A DNA stretch of 64,000 nt from positions 310,001 to 374,000 of the forward strand of contig JACKQE010000003.1 of NCBI GenBank assembly GCA_024233005.1. The letters are read 5' to 3'. The notes beneath the pieces were generated by a model. The model had not been told where the DNA came from and ran no database searches. It worked only from the letters and a program-made list of their open reading frames with translations. The stretch comes from Akkermansiaceae bacterium (GTDB lineage Bacteria > Verrucomicrobiota > Verrucomicrobiia > Verrucomicrobiales > DEV007). The translations under genes and the position numbers were made by a program. Shown one piece after another: positions 45,820 through 55,043 of the stretch (its first letter is position 1; each line of letters starts with the position of its first letter).

Positions 45820-46932
45820 TCAGTAGAGGACAACAAAATCGTCACCCTCCACAAAGACCGCACTGGAACCCCAAGCGGGCATACCGGGAGCCGATCCCGT
45901 GACCTCTCCGGGGCGCCCGCTGGCATCAAGCAGGCGCCAACGCAGTTGTCCTCCACGCTGCCACCCCGTCCCTTCACTCCAACTGACCAGCGTTTCACCG
46001 CGCCGGTTAACGGCCAAGGCAGGATGACGTCCCGGCCCCAGAGTAAGGGGGGCCGGGGTTGTCCCGGAACCAAAAAGTGCCGTTGCAATGAGGCCTTCCG
46101 CCTCCCACACCCCGCGGGTCGCCGCGCCGCTTCCGGCCAGGGCCATGCTGCTCATGGGGCAGGCCCCGAGAGCCCACGGTCCGACGGTTGAGCTTTCAAA
46201 CGTGCGGCCACCGTCCCGGGAGCGGAGCAGGGTCACATCCCGCTGGTCCACGCGGCGGGCCGCGCGGTACAAGGCCAGCCATTCTCCCGAGGGGGCGACG
46301 AAGGCCTTGAGGGAACAGCAGGCGCAGACCCCCGAGACTCCGGCCTGCACCTCCTCGACGGCCCCAAAAGTCCGTCCCTGATCCACCGACCGCGCCAGGA
46401 AAATACGCCGCTGGTCTTCGCCGGGAGGGGATTCCGGCAGAGACCCATGCCAGAGGATGAACACGCCTCCCGCCGCATCTGTCGCGACCGAGGCCCCGCC
46501 ATCCAAAGCCCGCGTGTTCCCCCGCAGGTCCCTCTGCGGCTCAAAACCGTCGACAGCACCGCAGGAGAGTCGGGTATAGAAGAGAGATGCCGGCACACCA
46601 TTGGCGCCCGGACCATTCCAGACAACATGGACTGTTCCCTCTGGCCCTACCGCGATCTGGGAGCCCCGGATGGTTCCCATTGCCACCGCCGTATGCGGCA
46701 AGTGATTCACAGTTACCGCACTGCTCCACTCGCCGCCAACTTTCCGACTGCGATAGAGCACCTCGCTCGCGGAAGGATTGCCAGTCAGACACACGAGATG
46801 CACCGTGCCATCCGGGCCGCGCGCCACTTGGGGTTGCAGCCCCTTTTCGGGAACCCGTTCGAGCCGGACCTCGGCAGCCAGACATCCGGACCACCCCAGC
46901 AAACAGGCGCAGGCACTGACAAGGATCTTCAT
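45820..46932 (-). CDS. Secreted BNR/sialidase-type beta-propeller protein
   Basis: 370 residues from ATG 46932, chosen because a signal peptide follows (MKILVSACACLLGWSGCLAA); a start at 47010 would be further upstream. BNR/Asp-box-like segments appear as RSRKVGGEWSS, RSVDQGRTFG and RSRDGGRTFES, spaced as in a beta-propeller. A cluster GVCACCSL near 220 and a GACPMSS segment add unusual cysteines. Sialidase-type catalytic arginines are not clear, so enzymatic activity is uncertain; it may only bind. Confidence 0.72.
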   Translation of the reverse strand: MKILVSACACLLGWSGCLAAEVRLERVPEKGLQPQVARGPDGTVHLVCLTGNPSASEVLYRSRKVGGEWSSAVTVNHLPHTAVAMGTIRGSQIAVGPEGTVHVVWNGPGANGVPASLFYTRLSCGAVDGFEPQRDLRGNTRALDGGASVATDAAGGVFILWHGSLPESPPGEDQRRIFLARSVDQGRTFGAVEEVQAGVSGVCACCSLKAFVAPSGEWLALYRAARRVDQRDVTLLRSRDGGRTFESSTVGPWALGACPMSSMALAGSGAATRGVWEAEGLIATALFGSGTTPAPLTLGPGRHPALAVNRRGETLVSWSEGTGWQRGGQLRWRLLDASGRPGEVTGSAPGMPAWGSSAVFVEGDDFVVLY

Positions 46933-47060
46933 GAACGGAAGCATCCATGAAACTACCCAACGGTTCAAGCAGACACTGATGCCGTCTCCGGGCGGGTCAT
47001 AAAATGGCATGACAGGGGAGAGGGATCTCGACGATACTGAAGCGTCCGTCCGTGGGCGTT

Positions 47061-47393
47061 ATGGATCCTTTTCCACCCCAGCAACACGACCAGGAGAAAG
47101 CGCGGGAAAGAGACATCGCGTCGCAGACCTTCGGGACCTCGGCCAGGATGCTCGGCCTTGGTTTCACCATCCTCAGCCTTCTCAAGGGCATGCCGAACCC
47201 GGACCACCTGGATACCATCGCGGACGATGTCTTCGCGGTGGATGCCCAGACGTTTTTGATCGCCTGCTTTCTAGGTTATGCCGTGCTGCGGTCCCGCCTC
47301 CTGCGGCGCACGCACCGGTTGGAGTTCCTCGCCGACGCGGGGTTTCTCCTCGGTTTGACCAGCAAGGGGGTGGCCTGCGTGCTTTTTGTTTGA
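47061..47393 (+). CDS. Small two-helix membrane protein
   Basis: 110 residues from ATG 47061. The first 30 residues are polar. Hydrophobic stretches lie near residues 28-42, 63-76 and 94-109. No family is recognised. The start is preceded by an in-frame GTG. The next gene lies 28 bases downstream. Confidence 0.6.
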   Translation: MDPFPPQQHDQEKARERDIASQTFGTSARMLGLGFTILSLLKGMPNPDHLDTIADDVFAVDAQTFLIACFLGYAVLRSRLLRRTHRLEFLADAGFLLGLTSKGVACVLFV

Positions 47394-47421
47394 ACGATCC
47401 TGTGACCCGCCTCCCACCATC

Positions 47422-48132
47422 ATGACTGATCCCACCCGCACCACGACCTGCGCCATCACCGGCCGCACTGTTCTCATCAACGACTGCCTGCGCAGCGGGG
47501 AATTGCGCCCGTCCCTGCTGCATTTCATCCAGAAGCGGCACCCCGGGTTGAAAACGGAGGATTGGATCTCCCGGGCCGCCCTTCCCGATCTTAAAGCAGC
47601 TTATGTCGAGGCAGCCCTGAGCGAAGAAATCGGTGAACTTGGGGAACTGGAGCGCAATGTCATTGAGAGTCTGAAAGCGCATGAGATCATTTCCGCCAAT
47701 CCCGAAGAGGCCGATGACCTTGCCCACCGCACCTTCGGCGAGCGGGTCGCCGACCAGATTGCCCGCTTCGGCGGCAGTTGGCATTTCATTCTTTCCTTCG
47801 GCGCCTTTCTCCTGCTCTGGCTCCTCGCCAACACCCTGCTCTGGACGATTCACCCACCGGATCCCTACCCCTTCATCCTGCTCAATCTCATTCTCTCCTG
47901 CATCGCCGCCCTCCAGGCCCCGGTCATCATGATGAGCCAGAACCGCCAGGAGGCCCGGGACCGGAAGCGCGCCGAGCAGGATTACCAGATCAATCTCAAA
48001 GCCGAACTGGAGATCCGGCATCTCCACGAGAAGGTCGACCACCTGCTGCATGATCAGAGCCAGCGCCTCCTGGAGATCCAACAAATCCAGACCGAGCTGC
48101 TGCGCCAACTGGTGGACAAACCAACCACCTGA
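47422..48132 (+). CDS. DUF1003 membrane protein
   Basis: 236 residues from ATG 47422. DUF1003 is shown by FGERVADQIARFGGSWHFILSF, two membrane helices near 119-168 and the segment PYPFILLNLILSCIAALQAPVIMMSQNRQ. The C-terminal 60 residues are a coiled coil (AELEIRHLHEKVDHLLHDQ). The N-terminal 90 residues are extra and have a CAITGR-like start with two Cys. Members are inner-membrane proteins of unknown role. It probably shares a transcript with the previous gene. Confidence 0.85.
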   Translation: MTDPTRTTTCAITGRTVLINDCLRSGELRPSLLHFIQKRHPGLKTEDWISRAALPDLKAAYVEAALSEEIGELGELERNVIESLKAHEIISANPEEADDLAHRTFGERVADQIARFGGSWHFILSFGAFLLLWLLANTLLWTIHPPDPYPFILLNLILSCIAALQAPVIMMSQNRQEARDRKRAEQDYQINLKAELEIRHLHEKVDHLLHDQSQRLLEIQQIQTELLRQLVDKPTT

Positions 48133-48406
48133 GAACCAATCCCGAGCCGCGTGGTCTGCTCCCCCATGGACCGGACTCGTAGAAACCGCTTGCAAGGCGG
48201 ACAAAGTCGGCGAGACTGGAAGTTCTCTTACCGGAACTGAGCGCTTCGCCGCTGTCCGGAACGCCTATGCGGTCTCTTCGATGAGGATTGGTTTGGGTTC
48301 AACTTAGTTCATCGAATCCACCCACGCCGCAGGCTGTGATCCACGCTCCCCACTTCCGGGGACCGCGTTGCAGTCGTCGCGTATCCTAACCAAAAATATT
48401 CCTTCC

Positions 48407-49678
48407 ATGTCCGTAACCTTCGACAATTTCGCCCTCAGTGAACCCATCCAGCGCGCCCTCCGGGACCGCAACTACACCGTCCCCTCCCCCATCCAGGAGC
48501 AGACCATCCACCTCGTCCTCGAGGGGCATGATGTGATGGGCTGCGCCCAGACCGGCACCGGCAAGACCGCGGCCTTCGCGCTGCCCATCCTCCAGCATCT
48601 CTCCAAGCATCCCCGTGAGCGGATGCGGATGTGCCCCAGAGTCCTCGTCCTCGCCCCGACGCGGGAACTGGCCTCGCAGATCCAGGCCAGCTTCAAATCT
48701 TACGGAGCCTATCTCCCCTTCCAATCCACCGTGGTGTTCGGCGGGGTGGGACAGAATCCCCAGGTCCAGGCCCTGCAGCGAGGCCCGGAAATTGTCGTGG
48801 CCACCCCCGGCCGACTCCTCGATCTGCTCCAGCAGGGCAAGGTGAATTTCCGCCAACTCGAAATCCTCGTCATCGATGAAGCCGACCGCATGCTCGACAT
48901 GGGTTTCATCCATGATGTGCGACGCATCATCGCCCTGCTTCCCACGAAACGGCAGTCCCTTTTCTTCTCGGCCACCATGCCGCAGGCGATCATCGACCTC
49001 GCCGGGAGCATCCTGAAAAATCCCAAGCATGTCGAAGTGACTCCGCCCGCCACCACGGTGGAAAAAATCGACCAGACGGTCTGCCACGTCGGCATGGCCG
49101 ACAAGCGGACGCTGCTCCATCACCTGCTGAAAGGCCGCAAGGAAGGACTTGCGCTGGTTTTCAGCGCCACCAAGCACGGAGCGAACCGCCTGGCGGAGCA
49201 GCTCTCCAAATCCGGAATGCCCGCTGACGCCATCCACGGCAACAAATCCCAGGGAGCCCGCGAGCGCGCCCTGGAGAATTTCCGCTCCGGCCGGACCCGC
49301 ATTCTTGTCGCCACCGACATCGCCGCCCGCGGGATCGACGTCAAAGGCATCGATCTGGTGATCAACTACGACCTCCCCAAAGAGCCCGAGTCTTACGTTC
49401 ACCGGATCGGTCGGACCGCTCGGGCCGGAGCCGAGGGCCGCGCAATTTCGCTTTGTGATGAGCAGAGCCAGAGTCTCCTGCGCCAGATCGAACGCACCAT
49501 CCGGACCAGTGTGCCGGTGGATCGTTCCCATCCGTTCCATCGCGAACCCGTCTCCACCGACGCCCGCAATGCGCCTCCCCAGCAGCGCGGTGGCCGTCGC
49601 GGCGGTGGTGGCGGAGGCCAGCGCCAGGGACAGTCCCGGAACGGGGGCCGTCGCCGGGAAGCCGCCTCGTCGCGTTGA
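48407..49678 (+). CDS. DEAD-box RNA helicase (RhlE-like)
   Basis: 423 residues from ATG 48407. The full motif set is present: Q motif (PSPIQEQTIH), AQTGTGKT, PTRELASQI, GG, TPGRLLD, DEADRMLD, SAT, and in the second domain FSATKHGANRLAEQL, TRILVATDIAARGID and HRIGRTARAG. The C-terminal tail is a glycine/arginine-rich RGG region, common in RhlE-type helicases and used for RNA binding. Role is RNA unwinding, ribosome assembly or decay. A strong terminator follows. Confidence 0.95.
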   Translation: MSVTFDNFALSEPIQRALRDRNYTVPSPIQEQTIHLVLEGHDVMGCAQTGTGKTAAFALPILQHLSKHPRERMRMCPRVLVLAPTRELASQIQASFKSYGAYLPFQSTVVFGGVGQNPQVQALQRGPEIVVATPGRLLDLLQQGKVNFRQLEILVIDEADRMLDMGFIHDVRRIIALLPTKRQSLFFSATMPQAIIDLAGSILKNPKHVEVTPPATTVEKIDQTVCHVGMADKRTLLHHLLKGRKEGLALVFSATKHGANRLAEQLSKSGMPADAIHGNKSQGARERALENFRSGRTRILVATDIAARGIDVKGIDLVINYDLPKEPESYVHRIGRTARAGAEGRAISLCDEQSQSLLRQIERTIRTSVPVDRSHPFHREPVSTDARNAPPQQRGGRRGGGGGGQRQGQSRNGGRRREAASSR

Positions 49679-49744
49679 TCAGTTCGGGAGTTTCGGCTCC
49701 CCACGACAGGCCCTGAGGAGACTCTGTCTCCGGCTTTGAGGAAC

Positions 49745-49784
49745 AAACCCACCCGGGCACGACCGTCCAGGTGGGTTTTTTTTT
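49745..49784 (+). terminator. Rho-independent terminator after the helicase gene
   Basis: Perfect 9-bp stem AAACCCACC (49745-49753) and GGTGGGTTT (49770-49778), followed by T to 49784. It ends transcription about 67 bases after the helicase stop codon. Confidence 0.85.
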
Positions 49785-49889
49785 CACGTCACCAAGGGGC
49801 GGGGCATTCCGTCCCATCCGGAATGTCACGTCCTCCAGGCGCGAAAATGGATTGGTCAAATGGGGGGATTTCAGATACAAATCACCTCC

Positions 49890-50879
49890 ATGAATCGAAA
49901 AACCCTTTCCCTCCTGCTCCCGCTGCTCGTTGGCGCCCTGGTTGTCAGTGCCCTTTGGGCGGCTCCCGACGCCCCGAAACGCAAGATCCTCTTTTTCACC
50001 AAGTCGAGCGGCTACGAACATTCCGTCATTTCCTGGAAAAAAGGCCAACCCAGTTGGGCGGAGAAAACCCTCCTCGAACTCGGTGCCCAGAACCACTGGG
50101 AATTCACCTTCTCCAAAGACGGCTCTAAGTTCAGCAAGGATTACCTCTCCCAGTTTGACGTGGTCATGTTCTACACCACGGGCGATCTCTGCTCGCCGGG
50201 CACCGACGGCCAGCCTCCGATGACTCTGGAGGGAAAGCAGGCGCTCTTCGACTACATCAAAAGCGGCAAGGGCTTTGTCGGCACCCACTCGGCGAGCGAC
50301 ACGTTCCACACCGCCAACGAGTCGCAAAAAGGCCCGGACCGCTACGCGAACCATGGCGAGAAGGCCGATGCCTACGTCCGCTTCCTCGGGGCTGAATTCA
50401 TCAAGCACGGCGCCCAGCAGGAAGCCAAAAACACCGTCATCGATCCCGCGTTCCCCGGCTTCGCGAAGGTGGGCAACGATTTCTCCTTCATGGAGGAATG
50501 GTATTCCCTGAAAGATTTCACGCCCGACCTCCACGTTCTCACCGTGATGGACGCGCCGGCGATGAAAGGCGACGAATACAAGCGCCCGCCCTACCCGAAC
50601 ACCTGGGCCCGGAAAGAGGGTGATGGCCGGGTCTTCTACACCAGCATGGGACACCGGGAAGATGTCTGGACCAACCCCATCTTTCGCGACATCCTCACCG
50701 GTGCCCTGCGCTGGGCGGCAGGCGATGTGAAAGCGGAGATACCGGCGAATGTCAAAGAAGTCGCCCCCGGAGCCTGGACAAACCCTCCCTATGTCGAGCC
50801 CAAGCCAAAACCGGCGGCCAGTCCGGCCAAACAGCCAGCCAAAAAGACAGCGGCGTCGCCCAGCACCGCGGCTCGCTAA
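49890..50879 (+). CDS. Secreted ThuA-like protein
   Basis: 329 residues from ATG 49890, which gives a signal peptide (cleavage near WAA, residue 25). The ThuA/trehalose-utilisation fold follows: KILFFTKSSGYEHSVI near 32, FYTTGDLCSPG, GFVGTHSASDTFH near 130, and near the end FYTSMGHREDVW with DILTGALRWAAG. ThuA-like proteins are common in Verrucomicrobiota and act on sugars or are binding-like folds; activity is not established. The C-terminal 30 residues are Lys/Pro/Ala-rich and disordered. Confidence 0.85.
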   Translation: MNRKTLSLLLPLLVGALVVSALWAAPDAPKRKILFFTKSSGYEHSVISWKKGQPSWAEKTLLELGAQNHWEFTFSKDGSKFSKDYLSQFDVVMFYTTGDLCSPGTDGQPPMTLEGKQALFDYIKSGKGFVGTHSASDTFHTANESQKGPDRYANHGEKADAYVRFLGAEFIKHGAQQEAKNTVIDPAFPGFAKVGNDFSFMEEWYSLKDFTPDLHVLTVMDAPAMKGDEYKRPPYPNTWARKEGDGRVFYTSMGHREDVWTNPIFRDILTGALRWAAGDVKAEIPANVKEVAPGAWTNPPYVEPKPKPAASPAKQPAKKTAASPSTAAR

Positions 50880-50966
50880 AGCAGGAAAGTCCGGCGTCTT
50901 CCGCATGGCATCCCCGTCGTTTGCATTCGTCGGGGGTGCCTTTAGAGTGACGTCACTTTCCACCAC

Positions 50967-52931
50967 ATGAATTCCGACCTTTTTTCGCGCATCGACGGGG
51001 CCGCCGCAGCCGGCTTGCTCAAGACCTCCACCCCACTAAACATCAAGGCGCTGCTCACGGCGAGCGACGAACCCCGCTACGAGGCCTCGGTCACGGAACT
51101 GGTAATGCGGGAGCTGTGGAGCGAGTTGGACGACCGCTTTTTCGAATGCCTCGTCTTTGGCACCGCCGGACTGCGGGGCCGGACCATCGGAAAAATCGTC
51201 ACGGCGGCGGAACGCGGCAGCGCGGCGCCGGAGGCCCGACCGGAGTTCCCCTGCGTTGGGACGAACGCACTCAACGAATACAACCTGATCAGGGCCACCC
51301 TGGGCCTCGTCGGGCAGATCCGCGAAGCCCATGCCTCCAGCGGCTCGGAAGGCCGTCCCTCGATCGCCCTCGCTTATGATACGAGGCATTTCGCCCGGGA
51401 ATTCGCCGATCTCGTCTCCAAGGTGGCCACGGAGAATGGTTGCGATGTCCATCTGTTCAGCGATGCCCGTTCCACTCCGGAGCTGTCCTTCGCGGTGCGC
51501 CAACTCAGGGCCAGTGCCGGCATTGTCCTCACGGCGAGCCACAATCCCCCGTATGACAATGGCTACAAGGTTTACTGGAGCGATGGAGCTCAAATCGTCG
51601 AACCCAACGCCAGCGGGATCATCGCCCGGGTCAATGCTCTGACGAGCGACCGCTACGAGCCCTTGCCCCCGTCCGAGCGCGGCCAGGTGCTTCTGCTCGG
51701 CCAGGAAATGGATGACGCCTACATGGCCAAGCTGGAAACGCTCCTGATCGATCCGGCTTTGGCCCGGTCGCAAGGGGACCTCCGCATCGTGTTCAGCAAT
51801 CTCCACGGCACCGGAGGCAAGATCGCTCCGGCAATGCTGCGTCGTCTGGGGTTCACCTGCGACACGGTGCCCGCGCAGGATGTCGAGGACGGATCGTTCC
51901 CCACCGTCACCTCACCCAACCCGGAAAACGCCTCCGCCCTGGCACTGGCGATCGCCCAAGCGGAACGAGATGGCGCCGACATCGTGGTGGCCACCGACCC
52001 GGACTGCGACCGCATGGGGGTCGCGGTGAGAGACGACTCCGGCGCTCTCTGTCTCCTCACGGGAAACCAGATCGGATCGCTTCTCGCCTGGTATCGGTTG
52101 CAGGCCCTTTTTTCCCAAGGGGTGCTCAACGAAGCCAACCGCAGCCATGCCACCCTCATCAAAACCTACGTCACGAGCGAACTGCAGGAAGCGCTGGCCC
52201 GTCATTTCGGCGTCGGCTGTGTCAACACCCTGACCGGATTCAAGTACATTGGGCAGAAGCTCGGCAAATACGAAGCCCAACTCGCCGGCACCTTCACCGG
52301 CAATTACCGCGATCTCCCGGAACTCGAAACCCGGGCCCTGCGCCTCGCCCATTCCACGTTTTTTGTCTTTGGCGGGGAGGAAAGTTACGGCTACCTCGGG
52401 GCTGATTTCCTCCGCGACAAAGACGGCAACGGCGCGGTGGTGATGTTCGCCGAGCTCGCGGCCTATGCCAAATCCAGGAATCAAACCCTGCCCGGACTGC
52501 TCGACGCCCTCTATTTGGCCCATGGGTATTACGTGGAAAGACAGCACGCCATCGAACTGCAAGGGGCCGATGGACTGGCCATGATCCGTCGTCTCGCGGC
52601 GGACTACAGCGACCGTCCGCCCACCGAAGTGGACGGGGTGCCAGTGACCCAGGTGCGCGATTTCTCCAACCATGAGATCCACGACGAGGAAGGGGACCTC
52701 GTGCCCAAAGAAAGAATGCTCTTTGTCGATCTGGCCGATGGCCGCGCCTTCGCGGTGCGTCCCAGCGGCACCGAGCCGAAGATCAAATACTATCTCTACC
52801 ACCGCCCCGCGCCCGGTTCCCCACCTCCATCCGATGCGGCGGCCCTCGCGGCAGAGAAAGCCGACGCCGACGCCGGCATCGAATCCCTGCGGAGCTGGAT
52901 CGTCGCGGACAAAGACCGCCGACTTTCCTGA
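50967..52931 (+). CDS. Phosphohexomutase (phosphoglucomutase/phosphomannomutase family)
   Basis: 654 residues, longer than the usual 450-580, closest in shape to the long PGM2-type enzymes. FGTAGLRGR near 65 and TASHNPPYDNGYK near 190 (phosphoserine loop), metal loop DPDCDRMG near 342, sugar loop GGEESYG near 472 and phosphate-binding RPSGTEPKIK near 596 are all present, so it is probably active. It interconverts glucose or mannose 1- and 6-phosphates, or ribose phosphates. The upstream ThuA gene lies 87 bases away. Confidence 0.92.
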   Translation: MNSDLFSRIDGAAAAGLLKTSTPLNIKALLTASDEPRYEASVTELVMRELWSELDDRFFECLVFGTAGLRGRTIGKIVTAAERGSAAPEARPEFPCVGTNALNEYNLIRATLGLVGQIREAHASSGSEGRPSIALAYDTRHFAREFADLVSKVATENGCDVHLFSDARSTPELSFAVRQLRASAGIVLTASHNPPYDNGYKVYWSDGAQIVEPNASGIIARVNALTSDRYEPLPPSERGQVLLLGQEMDDAYMAKLETLLIDPALARSQGDLRIVFSNLHGTGGKIAPAMLRRLGFTCDTVPAQDVEDGSFPTVTSPNPENASALALAIAQAERDGADIVVATDPDCDRMGVAVRDDSGALCLLTGNQIGSLLAWYRLQALFSQGVLNEANRSHATLIKTYVTSELQEALARHFGVGCVNTLTGFKYIGQKLGKYEAQLAGTFTGNYRDLPELETRALRLAHSTFFVFGGEESYGYLGADFLRDKDGNGAVVMFAELAAYAKSRNQTLPGLLDALYLAHGYYVERQHAIELQGADGLAMIRRLAADYSDRPPTEVDGVPVTQVRDFSNHEIHDEEGDLVPKERMLFVDLADGRAFAVRPSGTEPKIKYYLYHRPAPGSPPPSDAAALAAEKADADAGIESLRSWIVADKDRRLS

Positions 52932-53045
52932 AGCCTGACAAAAGCCCGGCCATTCGGGAGACAGGATGGGATTTCTTCGAACGTTTCGCCTTCCGGCGAC
53001 GTCCAAGGGTTGGTAACTTGTATTGCGAATCCATCCTCCTGCCCC

Positions 53046-54938
53046 ATGAGTGACCGTCCCCCATCCCCCGCCCCCGACGCGCCGTCCCAGGTGCTCGACA
53101 CCTCCAAAATGTCGTCCGGCGAGCGCGCCGCGATGGAACTGGCCGAGGCCTCCCGCGACAGGTCCAAGGGACTCCGCAGCTTCGGGGCTTCCATCTTCAT
53201 GGGGAGTCCGGACTTCGCCCAGCTGCTTCCCTTTCCTTCCCAATCCGAGGAAGACAAAAAAGAAGGCGATGCCTTTCTAGCCACCTTGGCGGCTTACCTC
53301 AAAGAACACACCGATCCCGATGCGATCGACCGCGAGGGGGAAATCCCGGACGAAGTGTTCCGCGGACTTGGCGAATTGGGGGCGTTCGGCATCAAGATAC
53401 CCAAGGAATATTCCGGGCTCGGCCTTTCCCAGACGAACTACTCCCGCGCGGCCATGCTGCTGGGAGGGCATTGCGGCAACCTGACAGCCCTGCTTTCCGC
53501 CCATCAGAGTATCGGGGTTCCCCAGCCACTGATTGTCTTCGGCACGGAGGAGCAAAAACAACGCTGGTTGCCCCGCTGCGCCAAGGGCGAAGTCTCCGCC
53601 TTCGCGCTGACCGAGCCCGATGTGGGATCGGATCCCGCCCGCATGTCCACCACCGCCACCCCTACGGAAGACGGCACCGCATTTCTTATCAATGGCGAGA
53701 AACTCTGGTGCACCAACGGAGTCAAAGCCGGATGTCTGGTCGTGATGGCCAAGACCCCGCCACCTCCGGGGGCTCCGGAAAGCCACCGGGCGATCACCGC
53801 TTTCATCGTGGACCGGGACTCCCCGGGGGTCGAAGTCACCCACCGGTGCCGCTTTATGGGACTGAAAGCGCTCTACAATGGCGTGATGCGTTTCACCAAT
53901 GTCCGGGTGCCGCGGGAAAACATTGTTTTGGGGGAAGGCCGGGGCCTCAAAGTGGCGCTGACGACGCTGAACACCGGTCGGCTGACGCTGCCTGCCGCCT
54001 GCGTCGGCCTGGGCCGGAAATGCCTCGAGCATGCCACCAAGTGGGCGGCTCGCCGGGTTCAGTGGGGCCAGGAAATCGGCAAGCATGACGCCATCGCGCA
54101 AAAACTGGCGGGCATTGCGGCGGACACCGCAACGACCGAAGCCATGGTGCGCTTCACTTCATCCCTGGTGGACCGCGACAAGAAGGCGGACATCCGGATT
54201 GAGGCGGCCTTTGCCAAGCTCTGGGGGACCGAACGGGGTTGGGCGATGGTCGACGACACCATGCAGATCCGCGGCGGACGAGGGTTCGAGACCTCGGACA
54301 GCCTGAAGGCCCGGGGCGAGGAGGGCGTTCCCATCGAGCGGTTCATGCGGGACTCCCGCATCAACACCATCTTCGAGGGCAGCACCGAGATCATGCATCT
54401 CTTCATCGCCCGCGAGGCTCTGGATCCGCATCTTCAGCTTGGCGGACCCGTGCTCAATTCCCAACTGCCCGGAGGAGTGCGCTTCAAAGCGGCCCTCAAA
54501 TCCGCCCTGTTTTATGCGTGGTGGTATCCCCGGCAATGGCTGCCGATTTTGACCAGCGGGGTGCCTGGTGGAGTCACGGTCCATCCCAGGCTCAAGCGGG
54601 AACTTCGGCGGGCGCGCCGACTAAGCCACCGTCTGGCGCGCGGCCTGTTCCATGCCATGATCCGCTTCGGACCGAAGTTGGACAAAAAGCAGGCGGTACT
54701 CGGGCGCTTCGTGGATGCCGGCGCGGAAATTTTCGGCATGACCACGCTGGTGGGGCACACGCAGCAGCAGATCGACACCGAATCTGATGACGGCAAGCGC
54801 GAGGCCCTGCTGGACCTCGCCACCTACGCCTGCCGGAGAGCCGCATTGAAAGCGGAGGAACTGCTCCGCGGCACCACCCGGAATGCCGACAGCGACGGCT
54901 ACGGCGTGGCGCGCAAGCTGCTGGTGTATGAGAAATAG
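53046..54938 (+). CDS. Acyl-CoA dehydrogenase
   Basis: 630 residues from ATG 53046, a long form similar in size to very-long-chain enzymes. The N-terminal 75 residues have no match, then the three-domain FAD fold: ELGAFGIKIPKEYSGLG, ALTEPDVGSDPARMSTTA near 195, NGEKLWCTNG near 222, and the helical C-part with QIRGGRGFETS and the EGSTEI segment near 447. The first step of fatty-acid beta-oxidation in the cytoplasm. The C-terminal 150 residues resemble the extra helices of the long enzymes. Chain-length preference is not readable. Confidence 0.9.
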   Translation: MSDRPPSPAPDAPSQVLDTSKMSSGERAAMELAEASRDRSKGLRSFGASIFMGSPDFAQLLPFPSQSEEDKKEGDAFLATLAAYLKEHTDPDAIDREGEIPDEVFRGLGELGAFGIKIPKEYSGLGLSQTNYSRAAMLLGGHCGNLTALLSAHQSIGVPQPLIVFGTEEQKQRWLPRCAKGEVSAFALTEPDVGSDPARMSTTATPTEDGTAFLINGEKLWCTNGVKAGCLVVMAKTPPPPGAPESHRAITAFIVDRDSPGVEVTHRCRFMGLKALYNGVMRFTNVRVPRENIVLGEGRGLKVALTTLNTGRLTLPAACVGLGRKCLEHATKWAARRVQWGQEIGKHDAIAQKLAGIAADTATTEAMVRFTSSLVDRDKKADIRIEAAFAKLWGTERGWAMVDDTMQIRGGRGFETSDSLKARGEEGVPIERFMRDSRINTIFEGSTEIMHLFIAREALDPHLQLGGPVLNSQLPGGVRFKAALKSALFYAWWYPRQWLPILTSGVPGGVTVHPRLKRELRRARRLSHRLARGLFHAMIRFGPKLDKKQAVLGRFVDAGAEIFGMTTLVGHTQQQIDTESDDGKREALLDLATYACRRAALKAEELLRGTTRNADSDGYGVARKLLVYEK

Positions 54939-55043
54939 TGGCAGCGTCTCACCCGCATGACAGAGCATGGCAGGGTCTCCCGCCCAGGATTCGATTGACA
55001 TCGTCGACGGAAGTCTGAAGTATTGAGCTTCCCTTCATCCGTC